A program made the position numbers and the translations under genes. Shown here piece after piece: positions 27,873-37,574 of a stretch of 64,000 nucleotides of DNA; the first letter of the stretch is position 1, and each line of letters starts with the position of its first letter. This DNA comes from Zelonia costaricensis (Eukaryota > Euglenozoa > Kinetoplastea > Trypanosomatida > Trypanosomatidae), in contig JASAOO010003558.1 of assembly GCA_030849075.1 (NCBI GenBank), positions 1 to 64,000 of the forward strand, read 5' to 3'. The notes beneath the pieces are model-generated. The model was not told the origin of the DNA, made no database searches, and saw only the letters and a list, made by a program, of their open reading frames with translations.

Positions 27873-29042
27873 GGTTCGGCCGCAACACCCGATGAGGCCT
27901 GGGAGTGAGAGGGCGGGCGGAATATGGAGAGAGCACAACAGCAGAGCTGTGCAACCAAGCGGAGTGGTGGGTGGAGGAAAGATGAAAAGCAAGACGCGGG
28001 TCGCCCGGCGCCGCTGGTGTGTTCGCCTATGTTCACTGCAACCTAGGCAACCGTTTTAGTCCGGCTTCGTCGTGGCACAAGGGCGGGTGCCGCGCGTGGG
28101 CGTGGGTGCCGAGGGTGCGGTGAATCAGCGAGGGCCGCGAGAACAGGCGAGAAGCAGAAGATGACGGAGAGAGTTTGTGACATAGAAGAAGACGGTTGCG
28201 GCTCGCACATGGCGCAACACGTCAAGCCGCCAATGCGGCACCGGCAAGCAGACAAACATGTACCTGCTCGTGGGCCTCGCGGCAGTCTTGCGGAGACTGG
28301 GCGAGGTGAGGGTCATTCAGCAGCTGCGGGAAACGTGACAGATGGCTAACTCCAGCGCGAGGTGCCGCGTCGAGAGGCGGTCCCGTTCCTTCCCTCCAAG
28401 CCCTCCCCACCCCCGCCCCATCCACCGCGGCGCCACGTCTCTGCTGTGCTCATTTCGGGGTGACCAGCGCTGCGGCGCTGCCAAACGCGTGCGTGACAAA
28501 CAACATCAACACAAACAAGCAAAAAGGAAAAGAGAAGTTGAACGGAGCACGTTCGGCACCAAGACGCGGCACACGCACCCAGTTGGGGGGGGGTGGGGGT
28601 CGCACAACGCGGAGGGCGAGTGAGCGCCCGTCTAACGGAGGCGCACCAAGCAGCCGCCACCGCGTTCGCGTATTGAACGTCCTTGAAGCCGTCGGGCCTG
28701 GTCTCGTGCGGGTGTGCGCGGCACGTCAGGTTCTCGCTGTCAGGGAGGTATAAACGAGCGAAAGGTAGTGGTAACCGAGGTCACGAGCAAGTGCCGCCGG
28801 CACACAGAGGTGTTTCTGTGGGTGTGTGCGTGTGGGTCTGTGTACGTGCCGAACGCCACGGCCCTCCCCCCAACGTCGCACAAGACGCGCACGTACATGT
28901 GGCAGCGCCGCAGAGGACGGCTGGGGGAGGGGAGGGAAGAGAAACGAGTGAGCGAGATACAAGGACGTTTTCGAAGCGACGAGCGAGACCGACTCTCGCC
29001 AAGTGCGCACCAGCAGCGCTACGTGACTCAGCTGTAGCAACA
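27873..29042. other. intergenic
   Basis: Leader of the 474-aa gene and long 3' UTR of the ETF-beta gene. No credible frame; a GT-rich stretch lies around 28818-28852. Confidence 0.6.
27899..27921 (-). promoter_or_regulatory. predicted trans-splice acceptor, 474-aa gene
   Basis: CCGCCCTCTCACTCCCAG on the sense strand, 26 nt before the ATG. Confidence 0.6.
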
Positions 29043-29822
29043 TTACAGCACCTTCGCCTCGTTGTGCAGCTTGTCGTAGAACTCGTCGACAGACTTGACC
29101 TTGACGCCGGCCTTGCGCGTTGCGGGTTCTGACACTGTCTGTGTCGCCAGGTGCGGCTTCACGTCTACGCCGAGGGAGGCCACATCCTTGGTGTCGATGG
29201 GCTTCTTGCGCGCCTTCATGATGTTCGGCAGCTTGGGGAAGCGCGGCGTGTTGAGGCGCAGGTCGGCGGCCAGCACGCATGGCGTGGTCAGCTCGACGAC
29301 CTGGTGACCGGCGTCCACCTCGCGCGTGACGGTGACCTTCTTGTCCTTGACCTCCACCTTAGAGGCGAAGGTGCCCTGCGGCGCGTCGAGGAGACCGGCG
29401 AGCAGCTGCGCGGTGCAGCCGAAGTCGCCGTCCACCGCCTGCTTGCCCAGCACCCAGATGTCCGGCTTGATCTCCGCATGCAGCTTCTGAAGGATCTGCG
29501 CCACGGCGAGCGGCTCCACCGACTCCGCGGCGGCGTCCGGCACAACAACGTGCACGGCCTTGTCGCACCCGAGCGCCATGGCGGTGCGCAGCACCTCCTC
29601 GGCCTTCTTGTTGCCGATCGTCACGGCGATTACCTCCGTGGCGATCTTCTTCTCCTTGAGCTGGATCGCCTCCTCGATGGCGATCTCGTCGAATGGGTTG
29701 ACGCTCATCTTGGAGTCGGCCGTCTGCACCTTGTTGTCCTTTACACGCACCTTGACGGTGTAGTCCACCACCCGCTTGACGCAGACGGCGACCTTGAGGT
29801 AGCTCGGCAGCGTGCGGAACAT
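29043..29822 (-). CDS. ETFB: electron transfer flavoprotein beta subunit
   Basis: Beta subunit of the mitochondrial electron transfer flavoprotein, which with ETF-alpha takes electrons from acyl-CoA and other dehydrogenases and passes them to ETF-ubiquinone oxidoreductase. The 259-aa product matches the family along its length: KVAVCVKRVVDYTVKVRVK near the N-terminus, SVNPFDEIAIEEAIQLKEK, ALGCDKAVHVVVPD, DIWVLGKQAVDGDFGCTAQL (the AMP-site region), TFASKVEVKDKKVTVTREVD and LRLNTPRFPKLPNIMKARKK. Length is close to the human protein (255 aa). The start at 29822 gives MFRTLPSYLKVAVCVKR; the family often has only a short or uncleaved targeting region. Upstream sense sequence is a C/T tract. Confidence 0.95.
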   Translation of the reverse strand: MFRTLPSYLKVAVCVKRVVDYTVKVRVKDNKVQTADSKMSVNPFDEIAIEEAIQLKEKKIATEVIAVTIGNKKAEEVLRTAMALGCDKAVHVVVPDAAAESVEPLAVAQILQKLHAEIKPDIWVLGKQAVDGDFGCTAQLLAGLLDAPQGTFASKVEVKDKKVTVTREVDAGHQVVELTTPCVLAADLRLNTPRFPKLPNIMKARKKPIDTKDVASLGVDVKPHLATQTVSEPATRKAGVKVKSVDEFYDKLHNEAKVL

Positions 29823-31392
29823 TCTCGCAGGAGAAGGGGACGGCGCCCGTAGGTGTAAGGAGGGGGGAGGGGGAGGGGGTGTGCGTGCGCCGCAAAGGCA
29901 GGGCGGCGAGAGGCGTTCACTGCTCGTGGTTGTCAGCTCCTGATTGAAGTAAAGCACAACCGCGGCAGAATTTGTTGAGATTGTGTGCTAGCTGGTGTGT
30001 TTGTGTGCTTGTGTGTGTGGGGTGGAGGGTCGGGGGTGTTCAAGCGTGCAGGCCGGCCCGACGAGTTGTAGTATTCGAGTGTTGAGAGGAGAGTGTGTCA
30101 GTGGGCTGGAGTGGTGGCATTGATGGGGCGGACAAGACAACAGCGCCTGAAGTGAGGGAGACTGCTCCGTCTCGGTTCACGTAGAGTCCTCCGAGGCAGC
30201 GCGAGACCCCCATCGCTGGTGTGGCGTGTGACGGCACAATGAGGCCGTAAAACCCAGCAGCTTGACCCGCAGCGGCTGCCAAACGTCCACTTCCCCACGC
30301 TCCCGCTCCCGTAGGGCTTCATGCTGTACTCGCGGTGCAGCACGACGTCACTCCGCGCTCGAGCCAAACCCAAGTCAGTCTGTTTTGTCATGGCTCTCGG
30401 CCATTACACGATGGCGGCGACTCACTGTATGTGTGTGGGGGGGCGGGAGGGAAGACGAGGGGGGAGGGGAAGGAGCGTTGCGAGGGTGGCGTGCCGGCGT
30501 TGGTGGCACAGCGGCTGCTTTTATCGGGTTGGAGGCGAGCTTTTGCCCCTGCGTCTCCCAGAAGAGACGCGTGTCGAGACCGTATCGCTGATGTCCAGCT
30601 TTGGCGAACTGGGACGCGAGGCTGCATTGGCAAGAAAGCAGGGCATTCGCGCTCAGCGACACACACGCCCGCCTCCACGGTGACGACATCAAGCGTGTAC
30701 TGCACGCGCGAACCTGTTTCTGACCTCGCTTGTCACCGCGCGCGAGCAGTTGCGAGGGTGAGATGAGCTGAGTGATGCGGTACTGACCGAAGTCGCGTGT
30801 AATATGAGCGTAAGTGTGTGTGTGTGTGAATCAAAACGAAACGTCCATCCGCGAGCGACGGCAGCCCTCAAGCTGTCCCTCAATGGAGAGGACAAAGCCC
30901 ACAGCGTCACACCGGCTGCGTCCGGAAGCGGACCTGCCCCGTGAACAGTGGTAAGGAGGGGGAGATGGGTGGTAGAAGAACCGTGTGACAAGAAAGGGAG
31001 GGAGGCAACCGAGGCAGCAGCATCTGCGTCACCAACGCCTGCGCAGCATTACTTAAGTGCAAATCAAGATGAGAAGAAGGCAGCAAGACCCACCACTGCC
31101 GTAGAGGGGATCGGGGCGGCGGGGGCGGCGGGGGATCACGGCACCTCGCACCGCTCCACACCACCACGAACCAAAAGACTGTGAAGACAAACATGTAGCA
31201 CGCGGATCTGCCTCGTCGCGGCACCCCATCCAGCGTCTACGCCGTCGAGCGACCAGCGAGCGAGAAAAGAAAACGCCGCAACCTGGAAGCCTTTGCAGGC
31301 GAGCGAGCGAGCGGGGCACTCCTCCTTCTGATGAAAGAGGTGACGTTCCGGCCAACCACGGCCGGCCCACGTCACGTTCCGTGGCCGCTCGC
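29823..31392. other. intergenic
   Basis: 1.57 kb with no supported gene. ETF-beta leader tract, a GT-rich patch near 29995-30018, and TypA 3' UTR-like sequence with a GT run at 30812-30827. Confidence 0.6.
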
Positions 31393-33297
31393 TCACTTGC
31401 GCTTGAGGGAGCGCATGGTCGTCTTGCCGTTGAAGCCCGGCTTGCGCATGCGGATCGACTTGGGGGTCACCGTCACCAGCTCGTCCTCCGTCACCCACGC
31501 AACGCAGTCCTCGAAGTTCCAGCGGGCCGCGTTGTAGGCGCCGCGCTTGCTGTTCGCCTTGTCGTTGGCGTTTGCCCGCATCCCACCGAGCTGCTCGTTG
31601 CGCTTGCACACGTTGACGCCGAGGTTCTGCAGCGCCGTCTTCTGGTTCTCGCCAACGATCTGCCCGTAGTGCACCTGGTCGCCCGGGACGACGAAGAAGC
31701 GACCCTGCGTGCTGAAGCCAGACAGCGACCAGTCCGTCACCTCGCCGGCATCGACGGAGATGAGGGCACCCGTGTCGCGCTCCGTGTCGATGGCGGCCAT
31801 CGGGCGGTACGAGTCGAAGTGGTGGTTCAGCACGCCGTCGCCGCCGGTGAGGGTGTGGAACTTGAGCGGCACATTCGACATGAGCCTCACCGGCATCACG
31901 CAGTCCATCAGCACGCGCCCGTTGGACAGCGGCTCGATCTCGCCGATCTCGCCCATCTTGGAGCTCAGGAACGAGACGACGTCGGAGACGAGGTTGTCCT
32001 TGAACTCGAGCTGCAGCCGCTCGTACGGCTCGCACTCCTGGCCGTCGATGACACGCGTCAGCACCTTGGGGGCCTGGATCTCAAACTCAAAGCCCTCGCG
32101 GCGCATGTCCTCGATGATGACGGACAGGTGCAGCGGGCCGCGCCCGAGCATCGTGATCTGCCTCGCGCTGAGCGGCCTGAGCTGGAGCGCCGTGTTCACC
32201 ATCGCTTCGCGGTCGAGCCGGCGTTGAATTGCGTGCATCTTGCCCAGCGTCTCGGTCGTCTCCTTGGCCTTCCAGCTCGCCTCGCTCTCCTGCAGGATAA
32301 GACTGTACGTCGGGTCATCCGGTTTCTTGTACGGGAACAGCTTCACGGAGCCCTGCTTGCCGATCGTGCCGCCGATCTTCAGCGGCACCTTCAAGCCAAT
32401 CGGCTCCTGCAGCTCGAGGATGCAGATGTCGCCGAAGCTGGCACTCGTCACGGGCATCTTCTGCACACCGCAGTAGAGGTGAATCGACTTGACAAGGGCG
32501 TCCGTCTGCTTGTCCTCCAGCGCCACGGTCACGACGTCGCCGGTCTGCACCGTGCCGTTGTAGATGCGGCCAATCGCAAGCTTCGTGTTGTTCTTCTCGT
32601 CCTCGTCGACCTGGGCCACGAGCATCTGCAGGGTCTGGTCGTCCTCCGTCTTGGGCGCCGGCACCGTGTTGAAGATTGTGTCGAACAGCGGCTCCAGTGT
32701 GCCCTCCTTCTTGGGCTCGTGGTTCATGTACCCGCTGCGGCCGGAGCCGTAGAGGAACTTCATCTCGAGCTGGTTCTCGTCCTGCGCGGTCTCGAGGAAG
32801 AGGTCCTCGACGGCCTGCTCCGTCTTGGTAATGTTCAGGTCGTCCTTGTCGATCTTGTTGAGACACACAATCGGCCGCAGATTCAGCGAAAGCGCCTTGC
32901 GCAGCACGTACCGAGTGCCAGGGCGCACGCCTTCCTTCGCGTCCACGAGCAGGATGATGCCCTCCACCATCTGCAGCGCCCGCTCAACCTCGCCCGAAAA
33001 GTCGAGATGACCGGGCGTGTCAACGATGTTGATGCGGCGCCTGCCATTGTCCAGCAGGATAGCCGTGTTCTTGGCAAGAATTGTGATGCCGCGCTCCTTC
33101 TCCTGGTCCTTGCTGTCCATCACGCGGTTGTGCGCGTTGGCCACCGTGCCCGACTGGCTCAGCATGGTGTCCACCAGCGTCGTCTTGCCATGGTCGACGT
33201 GCGCGATGACGGCGATGTTGCGCACATCGTCGCGCGTGTGCAGCCAGCGCGCCAGCACCGCCGACACGCAGACCGGCTGAGCGAAGAAGCGCCGCAT
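31393..33297 (-). CDS. typA: TypA/BipA-type translational GTPase, mitochondrial
   Basis: Ribosome-associated GTPase of the TypA/BipA family. The 634-aa product opens with a presequence-like stretch (MRRFFAQPVCVSAVLARWLH), then the G domain: G1 AHVDHGKTT, G2 RGITI, G3 DTPGHLDF, G4 NKID, and a G5-region YGSGRSGYM. Domain II (KNNTKLAIGRIYNGTVQTGD), the EF-G-like domains III/V (RGPLHLSVIIEDMRREGFEF) and the BipA-specific C-terminal domain (RFFVVPGDQVHYGQIVGENQ; ENQKTALQNLGVNVCKRNEQ; RMRKPGFNGKTTMRSLKRK) are all present. BipA in bacteria helps 50S assembly; here mitoribosome biogenesis is the likely role, inferred from the presequence. E. coli BipA is 607 aa. The start at 33297 leaves a short presequence before the G domain. 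Confidence 0.93.
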   Translation of the reverse strand: MRRFFAQPVCVSAVLARWLHTRDDVRNIAVIAHVDHGKTTLVDTMLSQSGTVANAHNRVMDSKDQEKERGITILAKNTAILLDNGRRRINIVDTPGHLDFSGEVERALQMVEGIILLVDAKEGVRPGTRYVLRKALSLNLRPIVCLNKIDKDDLNITKTEQAVEDLFLETAQDENQLEMKFLYGSGRSGYMNHEPKKEGTLEPLFDTIFNTVPAPKTEDDQTLQMLVAQVDEDEKNNTKLAIGRIYNGTVQTGDVVTVALEDKQTDALVKSIHLYCGVQKMPVTSASFGDICILELQEPIGLKVPLKIGGTIGKQGSVKLFPYKKPDDPTYSLILQESEASWKAKETTETLGKMHAIQRRLDREAMVNTALQLRPLSARQITMLGRGPLHLSVIIEDMRREGFEFEIQAPKVLTRVIDGQECEPYERLQLEFKDNLVSDVVSFLSSKMGEIGEIEPLSNGRVLMDCVMPVRLMSNVPLKFHTLTGGDGVLNHHFDSYRPMAAIDTERDTGALISVDAGEVTDWSLSGFSTQGRFFVVPGDQVHYGQIVGENQKTALQNLGVNVCKRNEQLGGMRANANDKANSKRGAYNAARWNFEDCVAWVTEDELVTVTPKSIRMRKPGFNGKTTMRSLKRK

Positions 33298-33982
33298 ACC
33301 GCCACAGAACGGGGGAGCGGGCGGGACGAGTGCGCCGTGCGGAGAGGCGGGAAGAGGCGCGAGCGCCGCGAAGGCACCGCGCACGCGAGGGGAGAGTGAG
33401 GTGGTGGGAGTGGTCGAAGCACACCTTGGCTGGACAGCTGACACACACAAACACACACACACGCACACACACAGTGGCAAGCGATGGCGAAGCGTGTGAG
33501 TGCTTGGTGAGTCGCAGTCGCAGGAAGGAGTCGGACGAGGTGGGCGGGCGGCGCTCTGTGTGGCGCGGCTCTTGCTTGTGCAGCGGTCGGAGGTGACAAA
33601 GACGGAGGAGTGGAAGAGGTGACGGCACGCTTCACCGGACCTCGTGCAACGGCAGCTGGTGGCGCGCGAAACCGCCGCGGGCGTCGCACTGCGGCGACGC
33701 CCTGCGTGGAGAGGAGAACGGGGAGTAGCGGCATCGTCAGAAAGCAGTGAATGAGGCGTCTTGTGTTTAGTGCCTGCGCCGCACCGGGGGCGCACGTGGA
33801 GGAAGCGGAGCTCGGCCCGGACGCAGAACAAGTGAGGGACAAGAGTGAGCGGCGCGTTAGTCGATGATTAGTTTTCGGGCAGGGGGGCAACGCCGCGCCG
33901 GCGCAAGGAACCCGATGACGGGGCTAGGCCTGCTGCAGCTGTTGTTGCTCCGCCTCCTCCCCCCTCGTCGCACCCACCACGG
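33298..33982. other. intergenic
   Basis: TypA leader, AG-free for about 100 nt above the ATG, with a CA microsatellite at 33441-33473, then the RPB6 3' UTR. No gene seen. Confidence 0.6.
33441..33473. repeat. (CA)n microsatellite
   Basis: Imperfect CA repeat upstream of TypA. Confidence 0.85.
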
Positions 33983-34372
33983 CTAGTACTGAAGATCGAG
34001 CATGGTCACGTCCACCATCAGCTCGCTCACCGGGATCGTCTCGACGGCGCCGTCTGGCCAGGTGCGGCGCACCAGCATCGGGATCTTGCGCTGGACGAGG
34101 TCGTACTTCGCCATCATCACGGGATCGACAGCGAGGGAGCGCGGGTCGGTGCAGCGCTCCGCCGTCTCCACCGCGTCGCGGCCGGCGGAAGCGCCGGGCA
34201 GTGACAGAGCGGCACCACTCGCGATCTGGCGCGCCCGCTCCCCCACGATGCGGGCCACCTCGAACTTGGTCAGGTACAGCCCGCTGCGCCGCTCCACGAA
34301 CGGCGTCACGGCGGTGGTGTAGCCCGCCACGCTCTTGGCCACCTCGGCGTCAAGCACCTCGGAGCGCAGCAT
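33983..34372 (-). CDS. RPB6: RNA polymerase subunit RPB6-like
   Basis: Small shared subunit of nuclear RNA polymerases, homologous to bacterial omega, which clamps the largest subunit. The 129-aa product has the family core: YLTKFEVARIVGERARQIAS, DPVMMAKYDLVQRKIPMLVR and RTWPDGAVETIPVSELMVD. Trypanosomatids have two RPB6 versions, one with the usual long acidic N-terminus and one (RPB6z) linked to RNA polymerase I. This copy lacks an acidic N-terminal tail and carries an Ala/Gly/Ser insertion (GAALSLPGASAGRDAVE), so it may be the RPB6z type; that is inference. The start at 34372 follows TTTCCTTCTCTAG by 6 nt, which fixes it well. Confidence 0.88.
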   Translation of the reverse strand: MLRSEVLDAEVAKSVAGYTTAVTPFVERRSGLYLTKFEVARIVGERARQIASGAALSLPGASAGRDAVETAERCTDPRSLAVDPVMMAKYDLVQRKIPMLVRRTWPDGAVETIPVSELMVDVTMLDLQY

Positions 34373-34378
34373 GGGTAG

Positions 34379-34393
34379 CTAGAGAAGGAAACG
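34379..34393 (-). promoter_or_regulatory. predicted trans-splice acceptor, RPB6
   Basis: CGTTTCCTTCTCTAG on the sense strand, 6 nt before the ATG. Confidence 0.65.
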
Positions 34394-34448
34394 ACGTCTG
34401 GGCAACAGCCGGCGCGCAGAGGGATGCGGAGACGACCGTTCCGACTGA

Positions 34449-34488
34449 CGTGTATGTGTGCGTGTATGTGTGTGTGTGTGTTCGTGTG
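34449..34488. repeat. TG-rich microsatellite
   Basis: (TG)n with short CG, TA and TTC interruptions. Confidence 0.85.
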
Positions 34489-34858
34489 AAAGAGTGGATG
34501 AGTGGGCCGCTATGCAAGCGAGCGAGGTCGTGCTGCACGCTGAGTCCAGCGAGCGCACAATAACGCGTGCGTGAGAGGGCGAAGGCGAAAGCAAGGAGTG
34601 CAGCAAGACGGCAGACGTGCAGAACATACGCGGGGCAAGACAGAGGCATAGGGAGGCACGCACACCCACGCCATGCGATGTGGTGGTACTGTGATGCACC
34701 TCCACCGTCGAGCCAACGTAAAAGGCGGAGAGGGGGGTAGGGTGCATGGATGGCTGGTGGTCGCTTTCGTGGCGCTGGTTGAAGGAGACTCGACCGCTCA
34801 AGGCGAGGGCGGTCCATCACGACCGCCCCACATGCCGCAACGCATCTCGGCCCCGTCG

Positions 34859-37063
34859 TCATCGCAGCACCGTCTCGAGCCCCTCCACAGCACAGCTCAG
34901 CGAGAAGACGTCGAGCGGGGACAGTGACAGGGTGATGGTAAAGGCTGAGGCCGCACTGCCCACTTCCCCATTGCCTTCCGCCACGGAGAAGCGTGCGGTC
35001 AATGCGTGGCACTGAGGCAGAACCTGCTCGCGCAGGAGACGCAGTAGCTGCCGCCACGCCTGCGCCACTGCACTCACTACGCCATCTTGCCTTGACGCAC
35101 GCACTGCGGCGCCCGTGCTTTGAGGAGCACGTAGGGCCGCGAGCCAGGCCCGGCGGCTCACCTCCACCCGCACAAAGTTCAAGGCCACGACGAGCGGGTC
35201 GACGAAGCCGCCGACGCCGCTAGTGATTTGCGACAAGAACGCACGCGCGCACTCCACCACGGCCGGCGGCAGGAGCACGTGGATGGGTGACTCGGACGTG
35301 TCCGCACCGCTCTCCATGTCTGGCGCCGGCGGCTGAGCCCCGCGCCAGTCGCCAAGCAGCTGCTCAAGGAAGAAGCGGGCAATGGAGGGGTACGGGCACA
35401 GCGTCAGGAGTGACACCTGCATGCGGATGCGGGTCGTCTCCTCCAGCCGCTCAAGCAGCGCCGCAGCGGCGACACGCGCGAGTCGGCGGTGCTCTGCAAG
35501 TGGGCACAGCGCCGAGACACTCAGGAGCTCCTTCGCGACATCGAAGACGGCCTCGTAGCGGCGAGTAAGACACTGGCCAAAGTCACGCGCCCCGCCGTCG
35601 CTCAGCACCGCGTCACCGCGCACCTCGCCAGCGCAGGCAATGCTGTACTTGGGCACCGCGGCCACGACGTCGCACAGAAACAGCAGCAGCCGCAGCAGCC
35701 CCACCCCGCTGCCGGCGCACCGCAGCGCCGCCGCGTAGCTGTCCACCACGCCCAGCAGCAGCGAGGCCGCAGACACCGAGTAGGCGCCAGCTGTTGTGAG
35801 CGGCAGGCGCAGGGCGTCCGCCAGGAGCAGCAGTGCACCCTCGCGGCAGATGGGCAGGGTGAGAACGCCTTCCGGCAGCTCCGCGAGACCGACGGCGTCG
35901 TCCGGTAGTGCGTCGAGTGCGTCTGTGGCGACGAGCGTGCAGGCGTCCACGTCGCGCTCCTGCTGCATTGCCAGACTCGCCGCCGTGTCCGCTGACGGGC
36001 CGCTGCCGCGCTCCACGTGCGCGCCATGAAGGGCACTCATTGAGGTGCTCGTCATGTCCGAGCTCGAGACGCCGGCGTACAGGGCCTCCATGGCAAACGT
36101 CAGCGCGCTGCCGTGTACCTCGCTGGCAATGTCACACAGGCGCGAGAGAGAAGCGGCGACGTCTCGACGGCACGCATCCGCGCCACTCACCTCGCCCTCC
36201 ACCACAGCCGCGTGGCCCAGCGCCGACCCACCGCGTGTGGGGCCCTCGCGCAGTTCGGCCAGCACGCGCGTCCGCCAGCGACCCAGCACCGAATCGTCCG
36301 AGACACCCGGGCACCGCTCCCCGTTGCGCAGCGTCGCGTAGGTCGCGAGCAGAAGCGGCGTCGCCTCGGATGTGCTGATGCTGCTGGGGGGCGTGGTAGC
36401 GGTGCTGCAGGTGGTGCGGTGCACCGCCTCCACCAGGCGGACGAGACCATCGCGCACACCGTACGTTTGCAAAGCCATCAGCAGCTGTGGCGCGTGCCCG
36501 CCGTCAATCTCACCGGAAGCTGCGCTCGTCTCTTCGTGCCCCAGTTCGGGCTGCGCGGTGGGGTTGAGTGGGTGTGTGGCGGCCACGGTGGTAGGCGCGG
36601 CATCGCGGAGCTGCAGCTGAGGGAGGACGGTGTGCACTAGAAGGGCGACCAGGTCGCGCGCCCACGCCCGCATGGTGCCCCGCACACTCGCCTGGAGCTG
36701 CTGGTCTGTTGTCGCCCTCGCGCAATCGCTACTGTCCGGCGCCGCGGTGGGTGGCTGAAGACTCTTGCGATGCAGTGTCTCGGCGTAGAGCGCCGCGTAG
36801 CTGCGCGCAGTGAGCAGCACAAAAAGGCCGAGTTTGGGCGCGGGCATCGTCGGCGCCGGCACGCACAGGAGTGCGCTCATCACCTCCCGCGCCGCGGTGC
36901 CGCGGCCTCGCACCGAGCGCAAGGCGGCTGCGGGGTCGACAAGCGGAATGGCGTCTGCCCATGCGAAACGGTCGGCCGCTGACTCCAGTGCGCGGGTGCC
37001 GTCCTCTCCACTGCCGGTCTCGAACGCCCACGCGATGGTGGCCGCATCGTCGTCAGCGTCCAT
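34859..37063 (-). CDS. helical-repeat-like protein, 734 aa (weak glomulin/Ybp2-type resemblance)
   Basis: A soluble, mostly helical protein with no membrane segment or catalytic motif. It opens MDADDDAATIAWAFETGSGE and has alternating hydrophobic helices throughout (FVLLTARSYAALYAETLHRK, MRAWARDLVALLVHTVLPQL, GALLLLADALRLPLTTAGAY, GLLRLLLFLCDVVAAVPKYS). The C-terminal part (VLLPPAVVECARAFLSQITS, GFVDPLVVALNFVRVEVSRR) faintly recalls the end of glomulin/ALF4/Ybp2-type proteins, where a DP-x-x-x-ALN segment is common; I rate that low. Acidic and Ser/Thr-rich loops separate the helices. The start at 37063 follows an acceptor (CTTCACCAAG, AG at 37098-37097) by 33 nt. Confidence 0.75.
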   Translation of the reverse strand: MDADDDAATIAWAFETGSGEDGTRALESAADRFAWADAIPLVDPAAALRSVRGRGTAAREVMSALLCVPAPTMPAPKLGLFVLLTARSYAALYAETLHRKSLQPPTAAPDSSDCARATTDQQLQASVRGTMRAWARDLVALLVHTVLPQLQLRDAAPTTVAATHPLNPTAQPELGHEETSAASGEIDGGHAPQLLMALQTYGVRDGLVRLVEAVHRTTCSTATTPPSSISTSEATPLLLATYATLRNGERCPGVSDDSVLGRWRTRVLAELREGPTRGGSALGHAAVVEGEVSGADACRRDVAASLSRLCDIASEVHGSALTFAMEALYAGVSSSDMTSTSMSALHGAHVERGSGPSADTAASLAMQQERDVDACTLVATDALDALPDDAVGLAELPEGVLTLPICREGALLLLADALRLPLTTAGAYSVSAASLLLGVVDSYAAALRCAGSGVGLLRLLLFLCDVVAAVPKYSIACAGEVRGDAVLSDGGARDFGQCLTRRYEAVFDVAKELLSVSALCPLAEHRRLARVAAAALLERLEETTRIRMQVSLLTLCPYPSIARFFLEQLLGDWRGAQPPAPDMESGADTSESPIHVLLPPAVVECARAFLSQITSGVGGFVDPLVVALNFVRVEVSRRAWLAALRAPQSTGAAVRASRQDGVVSAVAQAWRQLLRLLREQVLPQCHALTARFSVAEGNGEVGSAASAFTITLSLSPLDVFSLSCAVEGLETVLR

Positions 37064-37096
37064 TGGCAAATCGAAAACAGAGAGAGAGAGGTAGTG

Positions 37097-37120
37097 CTTG
37101 GTGAAGGGGGGAAGAGGCAC
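37097..37120 (-). promoter_or_regulatory. predicted trans-splice acceptor, 734-aa gene
   Basis: CCTCTTCCCCCCTTCACCAAG on the sense strand; the 33 nt to the ATG contain no other AG. Confidence 0.55.
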
Positions 37121-37262
37121 AAGTGTGTGTGCGAGAGCGCCGCTGCCAGGCGGACGGACTTGAAAGGTCCGTGGTGGTGGGGGGCGTGTCTGGCGCCGCG
37201 CTGTGGACGGGCGCCAAAAACAAAGGCAAGGGGAAGGAGACGTGAGGTGAACAGGGCTGATG

Positions 37263-37282
37263 TGCGATGGATGGATGGATGG
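37263..37282. repeat. (GATG) tetranucleotide repeat
   Basis: About four to five units, followed by a G-rich run. Confidence 0.8.
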
Positions 37283-37574
37283 AGGGGGGGGGGGAATGAG
37301 TCGAACCGCCTCGTGCAGCGCTGCGCCGGACTTCACCGGCGCGGGAGCGCGGACAGGCAGTGGCAGACTCATGCAGCGTGTGGTGGTGTAGTCTGCGTCG
37401 TCGGTGGTGCTGCATCGTGGCGTCTTCGGCGCCTTCTCTTAGTTATCTATGCACGCACCAGCGGCGCGTCAGCAGTCTATGCAAGACACAAATCCAACGT
37501 ACGCTCGAGGTGCGGGCACACACCGTTCAGGGACGCACCCGGGAAACGTAGCGTTACCGCAGATGAGCCTCTTC

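Larger units (their letters stand above)
34373..34858. other. intergenic
   Basis: RPB6 leader with acceptor at 34379-34380, a TG-rich microsatellite (34449-34488), and the 3' UTR of the 734-aa gene. Confidence 0.6.
37064..37574. other. intergenic
   Basis: Leader of the 734-aa gene with acceptor and tract, a short GATG tetranucleotide repeat (37263-37282) and a G11 run beside it. No gene seen. Confidence 0.6.

Noticed and set aside
31381..33399. Plus-strand open frame of 672 codons opposite TypA
   Set aside because: Antisense to a certain gene; a by-product of GC-rich codon bias. Composition is His/Leu/Val/Arg-rich with no recognisable family.
37263..37330. Possible tRNA-like stretch near TCGAACC in the gap downstream of a GATG repeat
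   Set aside because: No acceptor stem or anticodon arm could be paired around it.
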